DNA from: JBGPFS01 sp041483455
GTDB taxonomy: Bacteria > Chloroflexota > Limnocylindria > Limnocylindrales > CSP1-4
Direction: 5' to 3'
DNA: 22,201 nucleotides
NCBI GenBank assembly: GCA_041483455.1
Contig: JBGPFS010000016.1
Span: forward strand, 1-22,201
The notes under the pieces were generated by a model. It was not told the DNA's origin. It was given only the letters and a program-made list of their open reading frames with translations, and ran no database searches. How positions within the stretch are numbered: position 1 is the first letter of the stretch; each line of letters begins with the position of its first letter. Positions 13,618 through 20,233 of the stretch are shown in pieces. The position numbers and the translations under genes are program-made.

Positions 13618-15593
13618 GGTTCCTCCTTCGGTGTCGCGCGAGCGTACCGCGCCATTCGACCGTCTGCCTGCCCGGCCGCCGACGCGTCGTCGGTCGCCGC
13701 CGCAGCCGCCGGGGCAGCCGCCGGGGGCGCCGCCAGCGCCGCCATCCCGGCCGCCGAGACGAGCTCCACCAGGCGCTGGCCGCGGGCGACCTGGCCGCCC
13801 ACCCGGACGAGCACGCGCGCGACGAGGCCGGCTTCGCCCGCCGTGACGACGTGCTCCATCTTCATCGCCTCGAGGGTGACCAGCGCGTCGCCGGCCTCGA
13901 CCGCGTCGCCGATCCCGACGTGGACGGCGATCACCGCCCCGGGCATCGGCGCGACGACCTCGTCGGGGACGCCAGCCGCATGGGCGACCGCCGCCCGAGC
14001 GGCCCGGTCGACGTCGGGCGGCGGTGCGATCCGGAACGCGACGCTCCGACCCCCCACGTCGACGTGGGCGGTCCCACCTGCGCCGAGCACGCCCCCGTCA
14101 GCCCCGAGCCCGCCCCCGTTCACGGGCCCGGGAGCCCGGTCGGGCACGGCGACCGGTTGCTCCGTCCCGTCCTCGGACGCCAGCCGGAGGTGCGCCCGGG
14201 CGTTGAGCCGCCACCCGCTGTCGCGGACTCCGGGCGCCAGGAGCGCCGCCGCGGTCATCCAGGCGTCCGGCGGGAGGGTCGTCGCCGCGGTCCGACCGTC
14301 GGGCGGCCAGGCTCGCTCGAGGGTGTCGATCCGGACCTCGCCATCGACGACCGCGGGCTGGCGGACCAGCCAGCGCAGGAAGCTCAGGTTCGTCGTGAGG
14401 CCGAGAACGACAGTCTCGTCGAGCGCAGCCCGGAGGCTCGTCAAGGCGGCGGCGCGATCACGGCCGTGGGCGACGATCTTCGCGAGCAGCGGGTCGAACC
14501 GCTCGCCGATCAGCGTGCCGGGCTCGATCCCCGCGTCGACCCGGATCCCCTCCCCGATGGGCCACACGAGCCGCTCGACGCGGCCCGTCGCCGGCAGGAA
14601 GCCGGCCTCCGCGTCCTCGGCGTAGAGCCGGACCTCGATGGCGTGGCCGCCACGGGCGCGAGCGCCATCCGCGTCGGCCTGTTCGAACCCGAGCGGCTCA
14701 CCGGCTGCGATCCGCAGCTGGTCGGCGACCAGGTCGCGCCCGGTGATCGCCTCCGTGACCGGGTGCTCGACCTGGAGCCGCGTGTTCATCTCGAGGAAGA
14801 AGACCTCCCCCCGGTCGTCGAGGAGGAACTCGCACGTCCCGGCGTTGACGTAGCCGACCGCCGCCGCGAGCGCCAGCGCGGCCTCGCCGAGTCGCCGCCG
14901 GAGCCGCTCGTCGACGGCGGGCGAGGGGGACTCCTCGAGCACCTTCTGGTGGCGGCGCTGGGCCGAACAGTCCCGTTCGCCCAGGTGGACGCCGGCCCCG
15001 GCGGCATCGAACAGGACCTGGACCTCGACGTGGCGCGGACCCTCGAGCAGCCGCTCGAGGATCAGCCGATCGTCGCCGAACGCCGTCCGCGCCTCGCGGC
15101 GGGCCGAGGCGAGGGCGTCCGACAGGGCTCCGAGGTCGCGGACGACGCGCATCCCCTTGCCGCCACCGCCGCCGGCCGGCTTGACGATGAGCGGAACGCC
15201 GAGGCGGGTCGCCGCCGCAGCCAGCGCCGGATCCGACTGATCGTCACCGTCGTAGCCCGGCACGATCGGGATCCCGAGGCTCGCGGCGAGCCGGCGGGCG
15301 GCCGCCTTGTCACCCATCGCCCGGATAGCAGCAGCGGGCGGTCCGACCCAGCGGATCCCGGCCGCGACCACGAGCTCAGCGAACGCGGCGTTCTCGCTCA
15401 GGAAGCCGAACCCCGGATGGAGGGCGTCGGCGCCAGCGTCCCGGGCCGCATGGACGAGCGCCCCGGCGTCGAGCAGGTCGAGTCCCGGTTGTCCGCCCTC
15501 GCCGGGGACGATCGACCCGATGCCGAGGCGACCGCAGGTCCGGCCGATCCGCGCCGCGATCTCACCGCGGTTCGCGACGAAGAGGGCCCGGAT
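13614..15593 (-). CDS. mccA: Methylcrotonyl-CoA carboxylase biotin-containing (alpha) subunit, non-canonical start
   Basis: This protein should carboxylate its own biotin with ATP and bicarbonate and pass CO2 to the beta subunit. Marks are ALFVANRGEIAARIGRTC, HPGFGFLSENAAFAE, the ATP-grasp loop KPAGGGGGKGM, GERDCSAQRRHQKVLEE, EMNTRLQVEHPVTE, and a C-terminal biotinyl domain with LEAMKMEH. The Ala-rich tail after it is unusual. No ATG, GTG or TTG lies in frame between the preceding in-frame TAA (15650-15648) and a GTG at 15371, which would remove about 74 conserved residues. An ATC at 15593 sits where a start is expected (M-RALFVANRGEI), so I extend to it; the alternative CDS is 13614-15371. 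About 20-25 residues normally found between LGI and the D-x-IP/GADAxHP region are missing. The beta gene lies 4.6 kb away. Specificity is inferred from pathway context; acetyl-, propionyl- or geranyl-CoA carboxylase is possible. Confidence 0.88.
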   Translation of the reverse strand: MRALFVANRGEIAARIGRTCGRLGIGSIVPGEGGQPGLDLLDAGALVHAARDAGADALHPGFGFLSENAAFAELVVAAGIRWVGPPAAAIRAMGDKAAARRLAASLGIPIVPGYDGDDQSDPALAAAATRLGVPLIVKPAGGGGGKGMRVVRDLGALSDALASARREARTAFGDDRLILERLLEGPRHVEVQVLFDAAGAGVHLGERDCSAQRRHQKVLEESPSPAVDERLRRRLGEAALALAAAVGYVNAGTCEFLLDDRGEVFFLEMNTRLQVEHPVTEAITGRDLVADQLRIAAGEPLGFEQADADGARARGGHAIEVRLYAEDAEAGFLPATGRVERLVWPIGEGIRVDAGIEPGTLIGERFDPLLAKIVAHGRDRAAALTSLRAALDETVVLGLTTNLSFLRWLVRQPAVVDGEVRIDTLERAWPPDGRTAATTLPPDAWMTAAALLAPGVRDSGWRLNARAHLRLASEDGTEQPVAVPDRAPGPVNGGGLGADGGVLGAGGTAHVDVGGRSVAFRIAPPPDVDRAARAAVAHAAGVPDEVVAPMPGAVIAVHVGIGDAVEAGDALVTLEAMKMEHVVTAGEAGLVARVLVRVGGQVARGQRLVELVSAAGMAALAAPPAAAPAAAAATDDASAAGQADGRMARYARATPKEEP

Positions 15594-15647
15594 CGGCTTC
15601 GGCCTGCCGTCCTCGCTCGAAGGCGGAAGGGATCGTCGGCCCCCCGG

Positions 15648-15854
15648 TTAACCAGGTGGATGGGGCAGCGTGGGCTCGGCCTCAACCACTGTTGGCGCGT
15701 CAAACACGCCAATCGCGTCAATGGAGACCCGCCATCGACCACCGATGCGTCGGGCCGGGAGGCGACCGTCGAGGATCCAGCGCTGGACGGACCGGGTGGA
15801 GGCGCCGATCCGGGCGGCTGCCTGGCGTGGGCTGAGTTCCGGGCGATCGGTCAT
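15648..15854 (-). CDS. Excisionase/MerR-like helix-turn-helix DNA-binding protein (68 aa)
   Basis: The 68-aa product contains a winged HTH of the MerR/excisionase type at about residues 7-47: LSPRQAAARIGASTRSVQRW forms the helix-turn-helix, and GRLPARRIGGRWRV is the wing. The C-terminal 20 residues are unrelated to known domains. It probably binds DNA as a small regulator; there is no integrase nearby, so a prophage excisionase role is unlikely. It lies between the hydratase and carboxylase alpha genes, in the same frame as the latter with only a TAA between, which makes it the local candidate regulator of the leucine genes. Its DNA contains more A/T-rich codons than its neighbours. Confidence 0.8.
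   Translation of the reverse strand: MTDRPELSPRQAAARIGASTRSVQRWILDGRLPARRIGGRWRVSIDAIGVFDAPTVVEAEPTLPHPPG
15692..15712. other. Small inverted repeat TTGGCG-N9-CGCCAA in the HTH gene
   Basis: The arms are at 15692-15697 and 15707-15712. A related TTGGCG appears close to the HTH start region at about 15870-15875. It could be an operator for the HTH protein, but 6-bp arms in GC-rich DNA are weak evidence. Confidence 0.2.
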
Positions 15855-15897
15855 GGCGTAAGTGTCGCGTTGGCGATCAGCCGGCGCAAGCCCTGCC

Positions 15898-15933
15898 GCT
15901 CGGGCCGCTCGGCCCGCTCGGCCTGCTCGGCCT
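15898..15933. repeat. Four-unit 9-bp tandem repeat between hydratase and HTH genes
   Basis: Units at 15898-15906, 15907-15915, 15916-15924 and 15925-15933 follow the pattern gctcggcc(c/t), with one variant (gctcgggcc). A degraded fifth unit follows. Units one and two contain a self-complementary stretch (15901-15916) that can fold into a short hairpin after the hydratase stop at 15953. Confidence 0.8.
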
Positions 15934-15952
15934 GCCGAGCCTCGAACGCCCT

Positions 15953-16765
15953 CTACTCCGGGTCGACCTTCAGGGTCCAGGCCGGTGGCCGGTGCTCGCT
16001 GAAGGCGCTGAAGCCCTCCTGGGCCTCTGCCGTCCGCCGTTGCCGGGCGATGACCCGGGCGGTGTGCCACTTCGACGATCCGTAGGGCAGCCCGCGGACC
16101 TCGCGGACGATCGACTTCGCCGCCCGAGCGGCCGCCGGGCCGGCGGCCAGGAGGTCTCCCACGGCAGCCTCGACCGCGGCGTCGAGGGCCGCCTCCCCCT
16201 CGACCACCTCGTGGACGAGGCCGATCCGCTGGGCTCGGACGGCGTCGAACCGACGACCGCCCGGGAAGAGCGCCCGGGCGTACGTCTCGCCGATCTTGGC
16301 GACCACGAACGGCGCGATCACGGCCGGCAGGATCCCGAGCCGCGTCTCCGTGAAGCCGAACCGCGTACCGCTCTCCGCGACGACCAGGTCGGCGACGGCG
16401 CACAGGCCCATCCCACCGCCGAGGGCGGCGCCGTGGACCCGGGCGATGACGGGCGCCGGGCAGGTGTCGATCGCGTCGAACATCTCGGCCATCGCCATGG
16501 CGTCCTGCTCGTTGGCCTCGGTGTCGAGCGTGAGCGCCGCGCGCATCCAGGCGACGTCGGCGCCGGCACAGAACGACGGACCGGCACCGGCCAGGACGAC
16601 CGCCCGAAGGGCTCCCGGCGTGTCCCGCCCGAGGTCGGCGAACGCGGCCCGAAGATCGCCGATCAGCCCGGCATCGAACGCGTTGTGGCGCTCGGGCCGG
16701 TCGAGGGTGATCCGCGCGATCACTCCGTCCGGACCGGTCCGTTCGACCCGCAGGCTCTCGCTCAC
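15953..16765 (-). CDS. liuC: Enoyl-CoA hydratase, probable methylglutaconyl-CoA hydratase
   Basis: The 270-aa crotonase-fold enzyme should hydrate 3-methylglutaconyl-CoA to HMG-CoA, the step between the carboxylase and HMG-CoA lyase. It shows RPERHNAFD, the first oxyanion-hole segment SFCAGADVAWM, the second VHGAALGGGMGL, and the run GTRFGFTETRLGILPAVIAP. The C-terminal FSEHRPPAW resembles methylglutaconyl-CoA hydratases. The GTG at 16765 has TACCAT 6 nt upstream and no Shine-Dalgarno site. The gene faces away from the glyoxalase-like gene; the two start codons are only 44 bp apart. Crotonase specificities are hard to tell apart, so the substrate rests mostly on the pathway neighbours. Confidence 0.88.
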   Translation of the reverse strand: MSESLRVERTGPDGVIARITLDRPERHNAFDAGLIGDLRAAFADLGRDTPGALRAVVLAGAGPSFCAGADVAWMRAALTLDTEANEQDAMAMAEMFDAIDTCPAPVIARVHGAALGGGMGLCAVADLVVAESGTRFGFTETRLGILPAVIAPFVVAKIGETYARALFPGGRRFDAVRAQRIGLVHEVVEGEAALDAAVEAAVGDLLAAGPAAARAAKSIVREVRGLPYGSSKWHTARVIARQRRTAEAQEGFSAFSEHRPPAWTLKVDPE

Positions 16766-16771
16766 CCGGGC

Positions 16772-16777
16772 ATGGTA
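16772..16777 (-). promoter_or_regulatory. -10 element TACCAT of a putative leaderless promoter (hydratase gene)
   Basis: TACCAT lies 6 nt before the GTG at 16765 on the minus strand. It belongs to a divergent 44-bp promoter region shared with the glyoxalase-like gene. Confidence 0.5.
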
Positions 16778-16797
16778 CCCGGGCGCGCCGGCCCGGC

Positions 16798-16803
16798 TAC
16801 GCT
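16798..16803 (+). promoter_or_regulatory. -10 element TACGCT of a putative leaderless promoter (VOC gene)
   Basis: TACGCT is followed after 6 nt by the ATG at 16810, again without a ribosome-binding site. Together with the TACCAT element it makes a compact divergent promoter pair. Confidence 0.5.
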
Positions 16804-16809
16804 GCCGGC

Positions 16810-17610
16810 ATGCTGACCGGGATCGACCACCTCGTGATCGCCGTTCCCGACCCCGATGCGGCGGTCGCCGCCCTCGAGCGCGAGCTCGGCCTGCGGCCGG
16901 GTGGCGGCGGTCGGCACAAGGGACTCGGCACGCTCAACCGGCTTGTCTGGCTCGGTGACACGTACCTGGAGCTGATCGGGATCTTCGATCGTGCCCTGGC
17001 CGAGCGGTCCTGGATCGGAGCGCCGACGGTCCGGGCCCTCGATGGCGGAGGCGGCCTCGCGACCTGGGCGGTGGCCAGTGGCGCCCTCGACGCCGATGCC
17101 GGGGCGCTCCGGGCCCGCGGCGTGGCGATCGCGGCGTCGATCCCGGGCGAACGCCGTCGGGCGGACGGTGCCGTCGTCCGCTGGCGACTCGCCGCGCCGG
17201 CGACGCTCGGACCGGTGGAGTCGCCGTTCCTGATCGAGCACGACCCGAGCGGCCCGGAATGGACGCCTGTCGAGCGGGCCGCCAGGGCCGGCGAGCGCCA
17301 CCCGATCGGTGGCTCCGTGCGGCTGGAGATCCTGGAGCTGGCTACGCCGGATCCCGGCGCGACCGGGCTGCGCTTGCTGCGGGGCGCGGGGATCGGGCCC
17401 TTTCGACCCTCGCTCTCGGGGCGCGGCGCGCGGGACGCCTCGGTCGGCCCGCAGACGATCCGGCTCCGGTCCGCGTCCGGGCTGGTGGCCGGACCGGCCT
17501 GGCCGATCGCGACGATCCACCTGCGCGTCGACGGACCCGTCGCGCCCGAGATCGAGACGCGACCCGAGCGGGCGCTGCTCGGCTGTCGGTTCGTCGTTCG
17601 AGGGACCTGA
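16810..17610 (+). CDS. VOC/glyoxalase-like domain protein
   Basis: The 266-aa protein begins with a vicinal-oxygen-chelate fold: GIDHLVIAVPDPDAAVAALE is the first beta-alpha unit with the metal-type histidine, and GLGTLNRLVWLGDTYLELIG the matching strand with a Glu. The rest resembles the glyoxalase-like domain family in which a degenerate second module follows (SPFLIEHDPSGPEW, then VRLEILELATPDPG). It has no signal peptide. It is the only plus-strand gene in the leucine region, monocistronic and convergent with MOSC-GNAT. Members are often annotated only as glyoxalase-like; the substrate is unknown. It may detoxify a CoA- or aldehyde-derived by-product, but nothing here shows that. Confidence 0.8.
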   Translation: MLTGIDHLVIAVPDPDAAVAALERELGLRPGGGGRHKGLGTLNRLVWLGDTYLELIGIFDRALAERSWIGAPTVRALDGGGGLATWAVASGALDADAGALRARGVAIAASIPGERRRADGAVVRWRLAAPATLGPVESPFLIEHDPSGPEWTPVERAARAGERHPIGGSVRLEILELATPDPGATGLRLLRGAGIGPFRPSLSGRGARDASVGPQTIRLRSASGLVAGPAWPIATIHLRVDGPVAPEIETRPERALLGCRFVVRGT

Positions 17611-17634
17611 GCCGACCGACCGGCGCCCGTTCGT

Positions 17635-18918
17635 CTAGGCCGGGACCCCCTGCGGCGTCGCGGGGTCGAACCGGTGGAAGGCCTCGTGCCAGACCGGCTC
17701 GAGGCCGCAGGCGGCCAGGTTCGCGGCGGAGATCGAGCCCTCGCCCGCCCCGGCGGCGACGATCGTCGCGCCGAGCTCCGCGGCCCGGGCGGCCCGGAGG
17801 GCGATAAGCGCCCGCTGGATCCCCCGACCGCGAGCGGCTGGCAGGACGGCCATCAGCCCGAGGATCCCGACCTTCCGGCGCACGAAGAGGTTCGCCACCC
17901 CGACCGGGGCACCGTCCGCCTCGACCAGGAAGTGGTGCTGACCGGCCGTGCCGACGAGCCCGGGGATCGCCCCACGCCAGGCCTGCGCCTCGGCGGCGGG
18001 GATGTGCGAGGCTTCGAGGAGGATCGCCGCGAACGTCGCCACGTCGGCCCCATCGGTCGCGTCGATCTCGCGAGTCGTGACGCCGGACGGGAGGATGGCG
18101 GCGCCGTTCCGAATGGTCGCCGCAGCGACCTCGGTCGGCCCGGCGACGAAGAGCGAGCCGGGTTCTTCGGCGACGGCGCCCGGCCAGGGCGGCGTCTCGG
18201 CGAGGACCCAGCCGACCGTCCCGTTGGTCCGGAACCAGTCGAGCATCCGGGGCAGGAGGTTCGGCAGCTCGCGGAAGCCGAGCGCGCGGTTGAACAGGCG
18301 CCCGGGCAGCGCGGGGGAGGCCACAATCGCCAGCTCCCCGTCGTCGACCACCCGGACGTCGAAGCCGGCCGCGGCGACGGCTCGCCAGTGCGCGACGTCG
18401 AAGCCACGCCAGGCGGCCTCGACCCGGTCCAGTCGCTCGTGGAGCTCGGCCTGCGAATCGGCGGCCGGCGGCAGCAGGCCGATCGCGTCGCCCGGGCTGA
18501 CCGGGCCCTCGACCAGGACCCGGGCGTACATCCGCGAGTCGGTCGGGTGGGTCATGATCGAGATCCGTCCGGAGCGGCCATCGACGAACGAGCCGCGGAT
18601 CGTGTCGCAGGGCATGTCCGGCTTGCTGATCTCGAGCCGCAGGCCGCCGTCGCCGACCGCGACCCGGGTGCCGATCGGCAGCTCGGCCCACTCGATTCCC
18701 TCGGTCGTGAGGTTCTCGCCGGCCGAGCCCGGGAAGATCGGGTGCCCCTCGGCCGCGACCCGTCGGATCGCCTCGATCGCGAAGAGCGCGACCGCCCGAT
18801 GCGGACCGCCGTGGACGGTGTCGTCCGTGTGGGCATCGCCGTCGAGCCCCCATGGCCCGACCCAGGCCCGCTCGACCGGCAGCTTCGGGACGCCCCCGGG
18901 CGAGACGTTGACCTGGAT
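17635..18918 (-). CDS. MOSC domain - GNAT acetyltransferase fusion, non-canonical start
   Basis: The frame encodes a MOSC domain (residues about 1-150 from an ATC at 18918): VNVSPGGVPKLPVERAWVG, GDAHTDDTVHGGPHRAVALF, the segment GSAGENLTTEGIEW, and the conserved cysteine in KPDMPCDTIRGSF (C104). A GNAT region follows, with the acetyl-CoA loop LPAARGRGIQRALI near residues 360-371 and a degenerate N-terminal GNAT-like half before it. MOSC domains handle sulfur or molybdenum-cofactor-related chemistry; GNATs transfer acetyl groups. No ATG, GTG or TTG precedes the conserved MOSC start in frame; the first is an ATG at 18615, which would remove about 100 MOSC residues including the VNVSPGG and GENLTTEG blocks. 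I place the start at the ATC provisionally. The upstream DNA is a hairpin and the sedolisin gene. The substrate is unknown. Confidence 0.75.
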   Translation of the reverse strand: MQVNVSPGGVPKLPVERAWVGPWGLDGDAHTDDTVHGGPHRAVALFAIEAIRRVAAEGHPIFPGSAGENLTTEGIEWAELPIGTRVAVGDGGLRLEISKPDMPCDTIRGSFVDGRSGRISIMTHPTDSRMYARVLVEGPVSPGDAIGLLPPAADSQAELHERLDRVEAAWRGFDVAHWRAVAAAGFDVRVVDDGELAIVASPALPGRLFNRALGFRELPNLLPRMLDWFRTNGTVGWVLAETPPWPGAVAEEPGSLFVAGPTEVAAATIRNGAAILPSGVTTREIDATDGADVATFAAILLEASHIPAAEAQAWRGAIPGLVGTAGQHHFLVEADGAPVGVANLFVRRKVGILGLMAVLPAARGRGIQRALIALRAARAAELGATIVAAGAGEGSISAANLAACGLEPVWHEAFHRFDPATPQGVPA

Positions 18919-18942
18919 GACGCGACCGTCCGGCGAGAGGTT

Positions 18943-18986
18943 CGCCTCAGCCGCCCGGCGCGCTTCGCCTTCGGACGGCTGAGGCG
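18943..18986 (-). terminator. 11-bp inverted repeat after the sedolisin gene
   Basis: Arms at 18943-18953 and 18976-18986 (cgcctcagccg and its exact complement) enclose a 22-nt loop, starting 18 nt after the sedolisin stop at 19005. The stem is perfect. No clear T-run follows, so termination is likely but not certain. It lies directly upstream of the MOSC-GNAT coding region. Confidence 0.6.
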
Positions 18987-19004
18987 TCGTGGAGGAGCCG
19001 GAGC

Positions 19005-20099
19005 CTACGGGGTCGCCCCGGTCCAGCTACCGAGGCCGGTCACGAGGTCGTAGCCCGACTGACAGCCGCCAACGTTGTTGCTACCGGATGTGATGTCGCG
19101 GTAGCTGATCGAGCTGCCGTAAACGTACGCGCTGTTCACCTGGACGCCTGCGTCGGCTGAGCGAGCCGCCCACATCGGCGAGGATGCGCTCGTTCCACCA
19201 ACCTGCCACCAGCCCGCCGAGCCAGCGTAAGGCGTTGAGTCGTAGACCGACACGCCCGAGTTCGGGTCCGCATCGAGGGAGACGTCCGGCGTTCCGCGCT
19301 TGCCGCTGCAGTTGACGGAACCCGTGTTCTGGGCGGGGTTCGCGCTCTCATAGGCGCTGCAGCCACCGCCAGAGCCGCTCCAACCGGTCTCTGACGCCAG
19401 GCTGCCGTCGCTGTTGAACGTCAGCGTCGTGCCGCCGACCGAGATCACGTTCGGTGATGTCGATGGCCACGACTGCGAGCCACCGTCCCCGGATGACGCG
19501 AAGAAGCTCACACCGGTCTGGCTGAAGTGGCCGTCATACGAGTGCTCGCTGCCGAACTCCGAGGCGCCCCAGCTATTCGAGACGTACTGGGCGTGGGTCT
19601 TCGCGTAATCCTCGGCCGCGAACAAGTTTGAGAGGCTGCTGGATCTCGCCTCGACGAGCAGGATCTTCGCGCCGGGCGCGATCGCATGCGCCCACTCGAC
19701 GTCGAGTGCGATCTCGAGGGCCCAGCCACCGTCCGTCCGTGGGAGGCCCTTCGTGCCCCCGGTCTGGTTGACCTTCTTGAAGCAGCCGTTGGCGGTCGTG
19801 CAGGCCGGCAGCCCGAACTGGCTGCTGAAGACGTTCAGATCGCTCTCGGCCGTCGGGTCGTCGTACGCGTCGACGATCGCGATCGTCGTGCCCGCGCCCG
19901 CGCTCGAGCTCGTCGAGAAACTGTATGCGGCGATGATCTGGCTCGGCTGCAGGCCGGTCGGCGAGGTCGTGGCGTTCGGTCGAACGTGAAGCGGATGATT
20001 GGCGTAGTGCTCCGGCGGCGCGGCGGCGAGGACGCCGCCCGGTGCGACGAGTGCCGCGACGATGAACAGGCCAGGCAGGAGAGCGAGGACTCGCTTCAC
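19005..20099 (-). CDS. Secreted sedolisin-type (S53) serine-carboxyl peptidase without propeptide
   Basis: The 364-aa protein starts with a signal peptide (KRVLALLPGLFIVAALVAPG, cleavage near residue 24-27). The peptidase domain follows almost at once. The catalytic pair E129-x3-D133 lies in the WALEIALDVEWAHA segment, the oxyanion aspartate D205 in SSGDGG, and the catalytic S304 in GGTSASSP. The calcium-site features RDITSG (D335) and GYDLVTGLGS are intact. Pro-kumamolisin, the usual inhibitory prodomain of about 150 residues, is absent. Extra cysteines (C100/C106, C247/C264) could form disulfides. The GTG at 20099 has GGAGG 6 nt upstream. Codon use is less GC-biased than the neighbours, suggesting acquisition by transfer. 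It probably degrades extracellular protein; acid optimum is a family trait, not shown here. Confidence 0.92.
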   Translation of the reverse strand: MKRVLALLPGLFIVAALVAPGGVLAAAPPEHYANHPLHVRPNATTSPTGLQPSQIIAAYSFSTSSSAGAGTTIAIVDAYDDPTAESDLNVFSSQFGLPACTTANGCFKKVNQTGGTKGLPRTDGGWALEIALDVEWAHAIAPGAKILLVEARSSSLSNLFAAEDYAKTHAQYVSNSWGASEFGSEHSYDGHFSQTGVSFFASSGDGGSQSWPSTSPNVISVGGTTLTFNSDGSLASETGWSGSGGGCSAYESANPAQNTGSVNCSGKRGTPDVSLDADPNSGVSVYDSTPYAGSAGWWQVGGTSASSPMWAARSADAGVQVNSAYVYGSSISYRDITSGSNNVGGCQSGYDLVTGLGSWTGATP

Positions 20100-20160
20100 G
20101 GGACGCCTCCGGATGTGGCTGGCTCTGGGATGGAGCCGAGGGCTCACGGAACAGGCCCGG

Positions 20161-20189
20161 ATGATACCGCGCGCGACCGCCCGGCGGAA
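20161..20189 (-). promoter_or_regulatory. Promoter of the sedolisin gene (TTCCGC-N17-TATCAT)
   Basis: On the minus strand a -35-like TTCCGC (20189-20184) is 17 nt from a -10 TATCAT (20166-20161). It lies about 61 nt before the GTG. Unlike other genes here, this one would have a leader of about 54 nt with a good Shine-Dalgarno site. Confidence 0.5.
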
Positions 20190-20210
20190 CCAGGACCCGG
20201 AATCCGGTGT

Positions 20211-20224
20211 CCCGGTGCACCGGG
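20211..20224 (-). terminator. Palindrome after the carboxylase beta gene
   Basis: The 14-nt sequence cccggtgcaccggg can form a 5-bp stem with a TGCA loop, 10 nt after the stop at 20234. It has no T-run. It is a weak terminator candidate that would separate the beta gene from the sedolisin promoter. Confidence 0.35.
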
Positions 20225-20233
20225 CCGTCATCC

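Noticed and set aside
15648..15854. Prophage excisionase
   Set aside because: The HTH fold fits, but there is no integrase, attachment-like repeat or phage gene in the window.
13425..16085. Very long open plus-strand frame (886 codons) opposite the carboxylase alpha gene
   Set aside because: It is antisense to a gene with clear domains, is rich in Arg/Gly/Asp/Pro, and has no recognisable motif. Long antisense frames are normal in GC-rich DNA.
16763..16774. Three-codon ORF (ATG at 16773) before the hydratase start
   Set aside because: Its ATG overlaps the putative -10 element, so it would not be transcribed from that promoter.
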